Notes: generated by a model from the letters alone, not told the origin. Positions 23,534 through 37,020 are shown, counted from the stretch's first letter. The stretch: 64,000 bases of DNA from Branchiostoma belcheri (GCF_001625305.1 NW_017804098.1:1170689-1234688); one strand, 5' to 3'. Program-made: numbers and translations.

Positions 23534-26500
23534 TCAGATTTTGTGCTGATGACTGATGTTCAATGGTTCCAACCTGTGGCGACGGCTCAGCTCCATGTCC
23601 ATCGTACTGCCAGGCTGGATTATGATGTTAGGCATGGGAATCACTTGGGTAGCAAAAGACTCTGGAGGGTGAGAGAAAATTAGCATTGTGTAACATCTCT
23701 TTCAATGAAATCTGACAAAATCCTTTTCATGGTTTAAATCTTATGTACAAGACTTTTAATCCTGATGGCATTGGCATTAGCAAGGAGGTTAAATACAGGT
23801 TAACTCCATGGCATTAGTATGAACAGTATGCAATGTAGAGAGTAAGAGGGACACTTTGCAAGTTGTACCTTTATCAGCTTCACTTTTTGCATCCAGGCCT
23901 TCATCAGCTCTCCAATGAAACACTACTCTCTTTTTCCTCAACCTCTGCTGTGTCCCCCTTGAATGTTGGTGGTGCAAGTACTGCAGAATATGGAGTGTAA
24001 AACGACTTTCCATTGTAGAGGTACATTACTCCATGAAACAAACTATAGACAGTAAACAAAAGTTTCAAGACTTGCTCCAGTGAGTTTTTGGACATTTACT
24101 GTCTAAAACCAATTAGAAAATGTTCACTTCTTACCTATGCTTAATCTTCTCTTCATGTATGTCTTTGCATTATCCATCTTGATGGTCATTGGTCGTACCA
24201 CCTTATTCCAGACTTTGGCATCGTTGCGGTGGCAGATGTAGTACATAATTGCAGCCAGCAGTCCAAACACAAATGTACACTGTATGAAACAAGGACAGAG
24301 CTAACTATTGAGGTGCAGGGGCCGCAGGCAATCTATCCATATACGAAACGGAAATCTGTCAACAGAACCTAGAAGAACAAAATTGCAAAGATGTACTGTC
24401 TACCTCTAGAACATCCTACACGGGTCATTTTTTTTTAAAATCTTTGCATTATAAAGATAAATTGTCCAAACAATGTCAGAAGTAGGGGACAGGTAGAGAA
24501 AAAAATGACCCTACAAAAAGTAGAGCTATCTTGAAGCTGTAGTGGACAGGATCCCCATACACACGGATATAAAACTGCAGGGTGTGTTCACAGTTAGTGG
24601 AGTCATCAACTCCCCTGTAAATATAATCAAGAGATACACAAATCAACACTGCACACAATCACCATCAGTTTACAACCTATTGGTCAAATGATTTACATGT
24701 AGTCTGTTGAGGTACGTGCTCTCTATTGAACTAGATGCTCTCTTGTGTTGTAATGTAAAGGTTAGAATTAGCCTCTAGTAGAGGTTCTACTCATACCACC
24801 ATAATTTTGGTGCATCATTAAACTATGAATACATTGTTATGACTGTGAAATTTAAGTATAACTAAACTAGAATTCTACTGTAAAGATCCAAGTTCCTATA
24901 GATGAGGAATGTGGAATATGCATCAAACTGTGACAGTGAAAAACTGCATACTTGTTTGTAAAACGAAAGAGCAGGTAGTATTCAGGTACAGCTCCCAGGT
25001 TTGGGACCAGCTGGCACCAGGGAGAGTTCAGGGGCCAGATCCAGCTGCCAAACAAGAATGACAAATATGGTGTAATCAAAGATATGACATCACAACAGTT
25101 TGCCAAGAAATGGACACATCATTCACAAGTCACATATTTTCAAATGGTAGTGGTTTGATCCCTGACATTTGGGCTTCCAATGAATCCAATCACAACAGGT
25201 TTTCAGCACCATGGGGAGCTCTATGAGCATTTGTTACAGGAAATTACACACAAACCAATGCTGAAAAAATATATTGATTTGATTTTCCTCTGTATAGCAT
25301 AGTCTAATGCCATAGTTTTCTAAGAAAAAACACTGACCTGATCACATTTTGATTCTGGCTAAAAACCCTGTCAGTTGCCAGCACACTGGACCCTGGCCAC
25401 CACATGGCTGGAGCATCATCCCTGTCAACACAGTAACAAAGTGCTCTAAACAACGTTGACTTTCTAGATATGACAAAGGACCAAAAAATCAATCTGTCCT
25501 CATGTCTGTTGCTACATAGCAGATTACCTAACGGCACAAGATTTACCTGAAATGAGGGTTGTACAGTTCGATCTGGTCCTGACTCCACATCTCAACATTA
25601 CTGAGAGAATTCCATCCTCCACCAACAAGCAGTAGGGTGTAGTTTCCCTTGTACTCAACAGACGTGCTGGTAACAAGGTCATGCACCTTAAAGAATGGTC
25701 TGAAGGCTGGAAAAAAAACATTAAGATTTCTACTCTATCTTCTTTGTTACCCTCGGACATGTGTATGCTCATGATATGGTCTATAAATCATTACTAAGAA
25801 GTGGTTTCGTACAACACATTGTAGTCTGTAGAATGTAACAGGTGATATCAAACCAGCGTGTGCAGCTCATGACCTACACATTTATGGTTACTACTAAATA
25901 TTATACATATACTAGTAATCTGTGGCATTATCAGGCCAATCAACTAGGGACAGGGTACAATTAGCAGTGAGATGTTCAGAAAACGTGGATATCAACTAAG
26001 CACCTTTGCTTAAGTGGAAGCAGGGAATGTCAGGATTGGCCTGTCGACAGCTGTACTTGGTGATGGAGTATGGGAGGGAAGTGGTTAAGTCAAACAGGAC
26101 CTTCACAGACAGGGGACATCCTAGCATCACCCTGGTGGAAAACACTCCCTAAACAACAAAGACATCAACCAAGTTACGCTCTCCATACAAAATTAATACA
26201 AAATACATCGTGTACAATGTATAACATTATGAAGTTGACTGACATCCATATAATTCAACTGATACAGATTATGTGTAACACTTAAAATACATTTTGAACA
26301 GTTTATTGCTAACTCTGTTGAAATAATGTTGCCTCTCCAGTACATTACCTGTGCCTTCTCCTGGTAAAAACAGTTCAGAGGTGCATTCCAGGGCTGTAAA
26401 CAGAGGTACCACTTGTATGAATACTTTAGGAAGTCAGTGTAAGAACCAACACTTGACAAGCTATGGTAAACAATAATGCAAAAGTGAATTTGCAAAGTTA

Positions 26501-29500
26501 AAACAAAAAATACCTTCCTCCAATGGACATATCATCAAATAACCCAAACTACTACAGTTAGTATTATAGTACGGAGTATCTTTAATTGAACAAACCTGCA
26601 TTTGGAGAGACACAGCCTGTAACTTCTCTCCGGGAGGATGCTGCTGTTTGTACACACCTCTGTCTGCTACAGTAATCTGAAGGACAAACCAGTTCAAGTT
26701 ACTAAAACATGAAGACAGTGTCCAACATTGCTTAATGTGATAACCAAATCTAGTACGTAAATTGTAAGTAACCATGGACCTACAGCATCTTGGACCTACA
26801 CCACAGAGATTCACTAAGGAAGTCAGGGCCCTCAACTGAGCAACTTTTGTTATAGACTGTAGCAAAAGTTCTCTACCATCATGTGCCAGGATATTGCATG
26901 GCATTGTGTATTGGTGTATATTGTGTATTGGTTTGACAAACAGTGTTTTTAAATCCCTTCTCACCTGATAAAGCACGGAAGAGTTATGGTGGAAAATTGT
27001 CTTGTTGGAGGTGACATCCAGGAGAGTGGGCTCAGATACCCAGACTGACAGTTGGAGATGATCCAAGGGTGTATGCCCGTACGTCTCAGTGTCTGTAACA
27101 AGGAGGGAAATGTATCAAAGACTAATACCACTGGATCCAGTTTAAGTGAAGTTAAACATAATAATTGTTACATTAAAAATACACACTCTAACCTTTTGGG
27201 TGAACAGGGTGCAGCCTCATTCTGACATAGACTATGAAGGAGGCTTCTGTGTCCAGGAAGATATGCTGTGGAAGGTGTGTGGCACTGGCATTGTTGTATG
27301 GCTGTAGGGTTAAAAAGATTCTTGTAGTAAGCATTCAAACTTTCAAAGAACATTGTTTTGAACATAGGCAACCACAAGACTTAAGACAAGAGTAAGAAAC
27401 AAAGACTTACTTCCTGGTAATCCTCCAGACTGAGAAACACATCTTTCATGTTCTGTGTTGAGTACATGTACATATAATAATCCTGCAGAAAGGAATATGA
27501 TGTAAAATGAAAATAGGGGTATGACTATGCATTCCCTACAGTTTAATGGGAAACAAGTGGCAACAACAATTCTATAAATGGGAATTGAAAAGCTAATAGT
27601 ACTAGTACTTGGTGGTTTTCTGACAGACCTGCGTTAACATCTTTTAAGCTTGTGTTTATAATTTCTTTATTATTGGAAACTGACACCAACCACATAGATA
27701 ACTACAATCCTTCTGACAGGATAATTTGATTAGAGCTGAGGTTACCCATACATGTGAGATAAGTCCTTCAAATCTAAGTTGTCTGGATTATAGTATAAGC
27801 ACTTGTAGAGCTGTAGACATGACAACAGAACAACAGAAAGCACTTGTACCTGTACAGTCTCATGAGCGGCCAGCAGGTTCTGGAAGTTATTAATAGCTGC
27901 TAGACTGTATGCCTGTAGGAGTGATGCAGAGGAAGAGTTACAGTTGGCTGCAGTTTGTACCAGATAGAAAATGATATAGGGCATCTATTTGGGTACTGTT
28001 GAAAAAAAGAATGCAATATAAAATTTTGACACTGGAAGTCAATTCTGCTAGTTCATGACATATTATATCATGCTATACTGATCCCATATCATTGATTCCA
28101 GCCTGTTCCAATCCCTCCATACTAACCCATTCTTGAGGTGGTTTGTACTGAGTCAGGTAATGCACCATCCCAGAGTACACGGCCAGGGAGTCAGACTGAT
28201 GAACCTGTTGCGGGTAAGTTATACGTGCTGGTCGGGTGTAGAACATTTTCACGTCACTTTTGTGTTGGCTGTCTGGTATTTCAAACTGCAGGGAGGAGTA
28301 GGGGCAGTGCCGAGGGATGGTGATGGGAAAGTTGTCCACATCTGTTGTGCTGCAAAGTATGTTGCCAAGGATTTCCAAATATTAACATATGAAATAGTTA
28401 CTACTGACATCCAACATTAAGATTCAAAAGCTGCCACAGTATCTTGCTTTGCTTTATGACATACTATCATGAAAGTTACATGTTTAAAGGTAAAACTTTG
28501 TTCCAACACAAAAGAGAAATGACATAGTTAAAACAGAGAGTCAACAATGGAAATTTAAGTATTATGTAGTAAGAGCATAACATTTAGTTGTCAGTTGTTA
28601 CTTCATGCTTTGTAGTGGCTACTTTGGTGAAACCATCTTGAGCAGAAACACTAGAATTTCAGTTATCTGATTTTTTATTCTAATAAACAAACATGACATT
28701 CTTGGATCCAAAGAGGAACACCAAGGAAACAAGAACTAAAACATAACTCAACATGTTGTTCCTAATGACACAAAAAATAAACTCTGCTTGACATGGCTTG
28801 ACATTCTGCTCTAATCCATACCCTGCTAAAGCTGTCTGCATTTTCTGAATTCCAGTTAAGTAAGCCTGATGCTGCAAAATGTTTACCACTGGGACGGTCT
28901 GACTGGATATCTGAACACTATCATTGGTAACTATGGCCAGGACCTGCAGAGATACATGATGTTAACATACCGTACATCTAACCTTAGACAATAAGTTAGA
29001 GAAAGCTCCATAGAACATTCTTCTCTATGATTGTTTTGGTCTTACATGGCTATTGTGAAACCCACAACAATTGTGTGAAAAAGGTGAAAATTTGTACATA
29101 GGCCCTCCTAACCTTTCAAGGAAGGTTAATGGCAAACGTAATGGTAACTCACTGGAAAAAAAAAAAAAAAACTAGTGCTGACCAGTGACCTTGTAAGTTG
29201 GACGACTTCAAACTGGACAGCTTTCCTGCTTGTACAGACTGAATGATATACCTCTATATCTCTACCTATTCATGAATCAATATATATTTTGTATAAGACA
29301 GCAGTACAGACCTCCATGAGTTCACTATTAATATCCATGAATATGGCAAGGGTGGTGGTGTTCTCACTGTGGATCTGCAGCTCACCAAAACTCTCTGCCA
29401 GAGACCACCTCTCACTGGGTCTTAACTGTACAAGCCTGGTGGTGCCAGACAGCCGTACCATAACTGCAACACAGGTTACCGACATCAGGAAAACAGGGCT

Positions 29501-32500
29501 TAGCTCAAGTCTTTTCTTCCAGCACAGAAATAGGTGTTTCTGTCAACTGTTGCAACATGTAAACATTCAACAACAAGCCTCCATTTTATGAGCAAGAAAA
29601 TTTACATATATACTATAGTACTTTCCTTTTAACATTTGGACATAGACATTAGCTCTACAGTGCATATTATTTGAGTCTTTGACACAAGCTTAGTAATGCT
29701 CAATGGTGAGTTCAACATCTCAACATTGATATTGCCTAAATAGAGTGCATAATGCAACATTGACACCTGATTAAAATGTAGCCTTGTATGGATAGAGTTG
29801 GAATAAAACCTCTAACCTCCTGTGAGTCAGTGAGGAAGGCAAAAGCCCCATCTCCAGAGGGTACAAACTGGGTGACAGTGGAGTTTGACATGAAGGTGTG
29901 AAGCCACCACAGGCTCCTCCCTGCATCCTCACTGGGATGGAAAAAACAAGAACATCATTTCACATGCCAATGTGATAATGTTATTGTGAGTGTCACTGTG
30001 ACTTGAGGCACCAATTGTGCACTATGTCAGCTGACTATGTACATTGAAACAATCTGAGCATTTCCAATACCTGTACAAAACAGCACTGCCCCACAGGTAC
30101 AGGCTCTGCGACACCATCCCCAAGAAGGACATGCCTGTCAGTGAAAGTTGGTCCTGTCCTTGGTCCTGAACATCACTTGTTAACCATGTGAAATGGTCAA
30201 ATTGTGATGCAGGTGGCAGCTTAGTTGATATAACTGACAGTTCCTCCCATGTGCCCTGACCTGGCTCACCCATGAACTGCATCAAGTGGTAATGTTTCTC
30301 TGCATTCATGTCATTTGTTAGAACCAAGAAAAGGAATGTTTGGTTGGTCACTGGACTGATGGCAGCATCAACTAAAGTACATGCTGAATAGTCACCAGTG
30401 CTGTTTAACACAGCACAGTATGATAAGTTCCTATGGTCAATCAAATCCACAAAGTGTAACGGTACTGTTTGATGCTTGGAATCAGTCATGTCAGCCACCA
30501 AAACATCTCCTTCATTAGGTTCAGCTCCAATGCCAAGCACTTGGAACCTTCCAGACAGAAGATCACTGGGGCCAATCAGCTTCCAAACACACTTTGTGGT
30601 GTCAGCATATTCTCCCAGAGGATACTGTAAGACTCCAGCTGAGGTAGCCAGAAGGAGACTGCCTGGAAACATCAGGTTACTGAAGATGGTTGGGGGTGTA
30701 GAATTCCAGCCTAGACACAGGCTTGTCTCTTGTCTGCTTGGGATCCTAAACTGGATAATAAATTGTGTGTCAGATACCAGATAGAAGTGGTCCATTTTGT
30801 AGATAAGTTGTTGATTATCAACAAATACTCAAGTCAGAATGACAGTACAATGTATGTGTGTAAGTTGTCAAAATGACTCAAATATATCAGCATCTGTGAA
30901 TCTTTGCAAAGGAAAGCAACAATAAAAAGGTCAACAAAGATTATATTACCATTACCTGGATGACATCGTGTGTTTCAAATTGGTCTGAAGTGAAGACACT
31001 CAGGGTTGAATTGCCGAACCCTGTTATCACTATAGATGGTGACAGCCGTGTGATGTGTACAGACTGGTAGGGGTCCCAGGTCGCAAGGTCACTGACACTC
31101 AGATGAGATTTGTTTCCTAGGGCATCTGGGAACTCCAGGAGGTGGGCGTGGAAATGGTGGATGTGGACACCTTCACTGAGGGAATATGCTGCTCATTAGG
31201 ATGGACCAGGAAGGATGATGGGAGAGGTAGGGTAAATAGTAAAAAAAATGGATTTATACAAAAGGACAGCAAAAATTTCTGCACCATATATAATAGAAGT
31301 ATAGTGAAAAAAAAGGCCAAACTTTCGAGGAAAAAAAAAACATCCCGCCAACAATGCTGATGAATCTTCTCCTTGGTCCAGCCTTTCATTAAACATGAAC
31401 AATATGTATCGTAAATCAGAGCTGTTATAGACATATTAGATGAATATATGTCTAGTTATAGATATTTCAGATCAATATATATATGTAGAATTATTGTAGT
31501 GCAACTACCTTAATATTTCCATAAGAGCTGCCTCTCCACTGCCTGCCACCTCCACCTTTGGTAGGCTGGTGCAGTTGTCCATAGGGAGGGGCACCAGCCA
31601 GGCTGGCTCACAGAGATGGGAGCAGCTGCTGTTATCATGGCCCACCTTCCAGTCTGATGGGCATATCCATGTTCAAAGTTGTTACAAAGACAAAGTTAAA
31701 AGACTCAATTTCAAGTAGAGCAAAGTCAAAACTGTAGTGAGTACTATATATAAGTGACACTATATATAAGTGACAGGCCTGGCTTGTTTATCGTATAACA
31801 TAGTGACAATAATATGGTCCAGCCTGTACATAACAGATGATTGATTACAGCACATCACGTATTACTAGAAGTACCTCCCAACCCCCCAACGATCCTTCCA
31901 CAGGTGAGAATACCTGAAGTGTGGGTGGTAATCTTCTAGCTTCTGATCTGTATATTTGGTCTTGGGTGATTTGGGACAAACCATGATGATTTTAATTTTT
32001 ATGTGCACCATGTTATATGTGACATCAGTAGTCTCACAGCAGGTGAGAGTGGTGATACATGTATTTAGAAGTAACAAACTGCTCTGCTGTCATACCAGTC
32101 TGATCAATGAGTGCACCATGCAGCTCCATACTGCCTGCGGGTAGACTGTTGTCCACTCTGGGGCTTGTTCTGGGCAGGAACCTTACAACTGGAGTAATGC
32201 CACGCAGAGCCAGATTCCTTGCTGCACTGTGAGACACCTGTCAAGATGGAGGGTGCAGGTCTTTATATTAATTTCTTTATTACAAAGCTAATTGTCGTAT
32301 GCACAGAGTAAGCATCTCAAATACATTGAGTATGGTCTTTCAAATGCCAAGCTGATGTAATATACAAATACAATAAGATGTGAAATATAAACGTAAATCA
32401 CCTTGTTATTCTGCTTCACTTGTATCCTCAACCAATATGGAAATGCCAAATAGTCATCCTGCAAGAAAAGTCATCGTCCTCATAGACATTGCATGAAAAT

Positions 32501-32755
32501 GATTGATAGAGAAAATAAAGCAAAAACGAGTCAGATACAATACAAAATTTCTAATACGCTTGTTTCAAGGTACTATCTCCTTCCTTCACTTACAAAAACG
32601 ACACTCATTTAAAGCGGGCGGTTTATCTGGCCTTACCTGAAGTTCACTGACAACATTTTGAACGCCGAGCTCTTTCCATACGTTCCCAACAGGAACGAAT
32701 GGGGAGCTGAACTGCACAGCCACGCTCTCAATTAGGTGGCTATACTGGACTTCGT
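23534..32755 (-). CDS. CATSPERG: CatSper auxiliary subunit gamma (5' end in assembly gap)
   Basis: A single-pass protein whose large ectodomain forms part of the canopy over the CatSper pore. Minus-strand exons in order: 32637-32755 (5' limit uncertain), 32402-32458, 32096-32237, an unresolved exon within about 31880-32060, 31509-31653, 30956-31175, 30071-30750, 29810-29931, 29312-29463, 28822-28943, 28127-28349, 27850-27984, 27411-27482, 27193-27301, 26965-27092, 26596-26676, 26349-26393, 26004-26148, 25547-25706, 25338-25421, 24952-25044, 24515-24614, 24135-24279, 23534-23661 (TGA). All phases agree apart from the two junctions of the unresolved exon. The 226-codon exon at 30071 has the beta-propeller-like MSFLGMVSQSLYLWGSAVLY. 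Later blocks include VMLGCP, YKGNYTLLLVGGG and NKGVDDSTNCEHTLQFYIRVYG. The membrane helix is ALLFCTFVFGLLAAIMYYIC, followed by a basic tail of about 70 residues. VMLGCP is shared with CatSper delta/epsilon, but the VDDSTNC and LVGGG blocks fit gamma best. Confidence 0.85.
31740..31777 (+). repeat. Short tandem duplication, 19-bp unit (CATSPERG intron)
   Basis: The block actatatataagtgac is present twice in a row. It is a minor local duplication without other features. Confidence 0.6.
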
Positions 32756-32782
32756 CTACCCACCATTCAATTTTTTAAAGTC

Positions 32783-33295
32783 TANNNNNNNNNNNNNNNN
32801 NNNNNNNNNNNNNNNNNNNNNNNNNNNNNNNNNNNNNNNNNNNNNNNNNNNNNNNNNNNNNNNNNNNNNNNNNNNNNNNNNNNNNNNNNNNNNNNNNNNN
32901 NNNNNNNNNNNNNNNNNNNNNNNNNNNNNNNNNNNNNNNNNNNNNNNNNNNNNNNNNNNNNNNNNNNNNNNNNNNNNNNNNNNNNNNNNNNNNNNNNNNN
33001 NNNNNNNNNNNNNNNNNNNNNNNNNNNNNNNNNNNNNNNNNNNNNNNNNNNNNNNNNNNNNNNNNNNNNNNNNNNNNNNNNNNNNNNNNNNNNNNNNNNN
33101 NNNNNNNNNNNNNNNNNNNNNNNNNNNNNNNNNNNNNNNNNNNNNNNNNNNNNNNNNNNNNNNNNNNNNNNNNNNNNNNNNNNNNNNNNNNNNNNNNNNN
33201 NNNNNNNNNNNNNNNNNNNNNNNNNNNNNNNNNNNNNNNNNNNNNNNNNNNNNNNNNNNNNNNNNNNNNNNNNNNNNNNNNNNNNNNNNNNNNNN
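32783..33295. other. Assembly gap (run of N)
   Basis: 513 undetermined bases. By position the gap should contain the CATSPERG signal-peptide exon(s), the first NAA40 exon (Met plus one or a few residues) and the divergent promoter between them. Confidence 0.99.
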
Positions 33296-33739
33296 CAGCA
33301 AAGAAACTGTTAATTATGTTTTGTAGCGTCTATGTCCTTCAAATGACCTAAAAGGTCTACGTTTTAGAGGTAGCCCTTGGGGGGGGGGGCACAGGTACTC
33401 TGTCGGCGACATACGGATATGATTTATGATCGAGTTCTGAAACAAATTCACATAGACTTTATATTAGCAGTCTGCGTATGAACAACTCGAGCACAATTAG
33501 TGCTTCTATAACCACCTTCTATAACCACGAAAGAATCAGCCATGTTATAAAATTGTTGTCCTGAACCGTCTGAAAATATTTCACTGCCATGATCAGTCGG
33601 CTTATAATATAGTAATTGTAAATCAATGCATTATCCAAATGAGGTTTGTGCAATATGTGCAACTTTTGTTGGCCCTCAAGGAGCAACCTGTTAGAAGTTT
33701 ATTTTATAGGCAGCTTTATGACATGTCAGTGTATGGAAC

Positions 33740-33767
33740 GAAATCATGCACAGCTGTGCATGATTTC
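33740..33767. repeat. 28-bp perfect palindrome
   Basis: GAAATCATGCACAG is followed immediately by its exact reverse complement with no loop. It lies upstream of the first visible NAA40 exon. It may be a dimeric binding site or a remnant of a foldback element; sequence alone does not say which. Confidence 0.75.
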
Positions 33768-33857
33768 ATCATATAGCTAAATGTGATGAAATATGCAACA
33801 TTTATTCTGTTGAATGTTTGAAAAATTTACATTTTCATAGACACAAGTAAGGGTTCT

Positions 33858-33980
33858 GTCTTGTTCTTGTTCTTGTTCTTGTACTGCACAACACCCCTGG
33901 ATTGGGGTAAGGCGTGCAGGGGAGCTGTGCGATGCGCTATTGCTGCGTCCTCAGGTGTTGTAGTACTGCAGCGTTGAACT
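33858..33980 (-). mobile_element. Probable LINE 3' end with (AAGAAC)n tail
   Basis: On the minus strand a unique segment ends in four copies of an AAGAAC/GAACAA hexamer (33858-33882). The preceding bases (GCCTTACCCCAATCCAGGGG then TGTTGTGC) match the layout of the two better-preserved LINE 3' ends at 49.56 and 57.81 kb, each of which ends in its own hexamer tail. No coding part is recognisable. Confidence 0.45.
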
Positions 33981-34093
33981 TCGTGGATTCCGCAGTTCAC
34001 AGAGGAAGTAGTGTTGTTGTAGCATGTGAAAGGGACATACATGTACACTAGTTTTGTGAACAATACTTGTAAACTGGCACATTGTTGTTACAG

Positions 34094-37020
34094 AGGAAAT
34101 CAAATAAGGGAAAGGAAAAGAAGAAAAGGAGAAAGGAGGTGAGTTATATCTTAGGGAGTAAATATTTGACTACTATGTTAAGCCCAGGAATTTTAAAGAA
34201 ATGAAAAAGAAAAGGTAATGTTACCGATATACCAAGCTTTTCTGATCATGTAAATACATTTTATTTTATTTATCCAGGGAAAGTACACTCAGGTTGTTAC
34301 TAGACCTTTTTCTAGGTATCCCTGACTGCTAACACTAATTACATAATAACCAGTGTGCACTAAACAACAATATCATCATGTTGATATTGATTACCACTGA
34401 TATATAGTGATAAGGTGATTCTTAAATGTCCATAATACTGTACATAGCGTGTAACTAGAAATTGGTATTTTTCTGCCCTCTAGGAACAGGCAAAGCTGGC
34501 AGCCTCCTTCACTATTGTGGAGGCAGCAAATAAGGTACATGTATTACAAAACTAGATTTCACTGGATTGGTTCTATCACATTGCATGAGAATGGCTCAAT
34601 TGATTGCTAAGCTTTCTTTAGGCCAAGATTGGGTGAGCAGTAGTTACAAGAACGTGGATGTTGGGGAAACCAACCATTGACATCACAACCTTAAGCATGA
34701 TTCTCAATTTAGGAAATCATTGACCAGGATGTAACTTCATAGTGTTGTGTCTTTCCATATGTAGCAAGAAGACCCAATGGCAACAATGACTCCATTCAAG
34801 AAATATGAAAGGAATGGGTGAGTACATATGCAAATACACAATGAACCTACTTGTACTTCAGGTAGTATCTTATATTATTAGTTATAATCTACTTTCATTG
34901 TGCAAATTGTATTGGTTTAAGAAATATTTCCTGTTCTTAATCAACAGGCTGAATCTGGTCATTGAGTGTAAAAAGGTGGCTGAGTTGGACAAGGATACAG
35001 TGGACTGGGCCTTCTCCATCACTAAGAGTAACATGCAAACATTGTAGGTCATCAAGTGGTAGGATTTTTCTAATTTATGGAATTTTTGTATATTTACAAC
35101 GTTATCTCTTTGGAAAATAGCAACTTAAGTTTAACTGCAACTGAACAGGTGTGTACATTAAAACATATTGTAAAAATAATGTTATTTCTTGCAAGGTTGG
35201 TTTATTCTACTCATGATAATAAAGGTATCACTATGATGAGTTATGAAAGTGGTGACCAAAGTTCACAGTGCTTGTCATAAAGTCGTTCTCTATGTCTGTA
35301 AGGTATGAGGAGAGTAACTGGGGCTGGAATGATCGTCTGAAAAAAGAGGAGCTGACAGAAGACAAGGCCTGGTACCTGGTGGCCAGGAACCAGGAGGGCC
35401 AGCCTGTTGCTTTCTCACACTTCAGGTTCGACATGGATGAGGACGAGGAAGTTCTGTATTGGTGGGTCCCCTTCAGTTTTATACATGATTTTCAAACCAG
35501 TATAAACAATGTAATGCAAGAACCCCCTCACTGACTGTTGTGTAACAGGATGCTATGTGACATTTTCAAGCATATATTGGTGTACAGTTTTAAGAGAGTT
35601 CAAGACATGCCTTATTTTCTTTGCCTGCAGCTATGAAATCCAACTGACAAAGCCAGCACAGAAAAAAGGACTTGGGAAGTTTATGATGCAGATTCTTCAG
35701 CTCCTGGCAAACAAGTAAGAGCGTGTTGTGGAGGTGTTAGAAAAAATGCTGAAAAGAACACTAGAATTTACAACTTATTGTGAATGGGTCCTTGGAGTGG
35801 TCACATTACTTGGAATTTGTCTGCAAGTATCTAGAAGAAAGTATAAATACAGTCTTTTTGGTAGTGACATGCAACACTTATCTCCAGTACATTAGGGACA
35901 GAATTTTAGATACAAGGTCTACAGACCAGCAAAATGCCTAACTCACAGGACCATTATACAGGGAATTTAGAATCTGTGTGAATAAGTAACCATACAGCCA
36001 GGTTTCTCGCACAGACATAAGCCAGTCACATGGAGGAAAAATTAAACCTACACTTCCTTTCATCAGATTACTACTGGTAAGCAATGTATAACACCAGTCT
36101 TCTGTATATGTAAATCCATGTAGATGTGAGTGCTCACAATTTCAATTTGCTGTTCAGGGCCCAAATGCTGAAGGTGATGGTCACAGTCTTCAAAATGAAC
36201 ACAGAATCCAGGGACTTCTTCCTCAAGGGACTGAAGTGAGTATTGATATAACTTTGAAAGGAGAAAATTAAATAGCAAACAAGTTTTCACTGTCATGTTA
36301 TTGATATTGAGCAGTTTGGAATGTGAAAACATTGCAAAAAAAAGAAAACCATGTCTATCTCAGTTCAATTCTGAAGTTAACATATCCATAGTTTAGTGCC
36401 ATTACAATGATTTGCCAAACTCTGCATCATGCATCAGAAAAATAATTTCATCATAGAACATAATAGTACATTGGGGGTTTCTTTTACACAACCAGTAAAT
36501 AAAAATGAAATGACTCTCATGCTTACATTTTGATGCCTATCATGTATCAGACAGCTTCTTCAGAGCTTTTGACTCACTGGAGTACTAGCTTCTGACTGCA
36601 ATATGTAGCCAATTTAGTTGGTGCTGTTGCAGCCTGAACACCATTCCAAACGTGGCCAAGTTTGTATCCTCACTTGGCCATAGCACCATCAACACTGGCT
36701 ACATATACAAAAAGCAGTATCCCAGTCAGAAGCTGACAAACATGTCTGATAGGCATCTAAATGTAAGCAGGTATCTTTTCTGGTTGTATTAAAGAAAATC
36801 TCAATATCCTCTACATCATGCAGTTGTAATTATGAACTATTCCAACTGCTGTGTGATTGGCAGGTTTGAGCTGGATGAGACAGACCCAGGTCTGTGTGAC
36901 CCCATGGAAGCAGACGAGTACTGCTATGAGATCCTCAGCAAGAAGACGATTCTCGGAGCCAAGAAGCAGCAGGAAGGGACCCACTGCTGCTCAGGTGGAC
37001 CACACAACCACCCTCACTGA
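34094..37020 (+). CDS. NAA40: N-alpha-acetyltransferase 40 (NatD), first exon missing
   Basis: A GNAT-fold enzyme that acetylates the N-terminal Ser of histones H4 and H2A. Exons: 34094-34138, 34484-34534, 34765-34817, 34948-35043, 35303-35461, 35631-35714, 36158-36235, 36864-37020 (TGA). Together they give 240 residues; the human enzyme has 237. The first visible exon begins [15 protein letters not shown], i.e. just after the expected Met-Gly, so only a tiny ATG exon is missing, probably in the N gap. Family blocks are [48 protein letters not shown] and [20 protein letters not shown]. The acetyl-CoA-binding Q-x-x-G-x-G motif is QKKGLG. The tail is His/Cys-rich ([12 protein letters not shown]), as in vertebrate NAA40. 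All junctions are GT-AG and in phase. A foldback element occupies part of the last intron. The gene ends tail-to-tail with ADSS. Confidence 0.95.
36521..36768. mobile_element. Foldback element in the last NAA40 intron
   Basis: The outer arms GCTTACATTTTGATGCCTAT and the complement of GATAGGCATCTAAATGTAAG match with one mismatch. Inner arms also pair: AGCTTCTGACTG with CAGTCAGAAGCT, and TGTAGCCA...GTTGGTGCT with AGCACCATCAA...TGGCTACA. Nearly the whole 248 bp can fold on itself. No target duplication was found. Confidence 0.65.

Larger units (their letters stand above)
33296..34093. other. Upstream flank of NAA40 after the gap
   Basis: Apart from the palindrome and the LINE-like tail listed separately I see nothing coding. 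The acceptor of the first visible NAA40 exon ends at 34093. Confidence 0.5.

Noticed and set aside
30476..30784. 102-codon plus-strand frame opposite CATSPERG
   Set aside because: It is antisense to the largest CATSPERG exon and has no independent support.
32736..33326. Open frames spanning the run of N
   Set aside because: They are artefacts of unknown bases.
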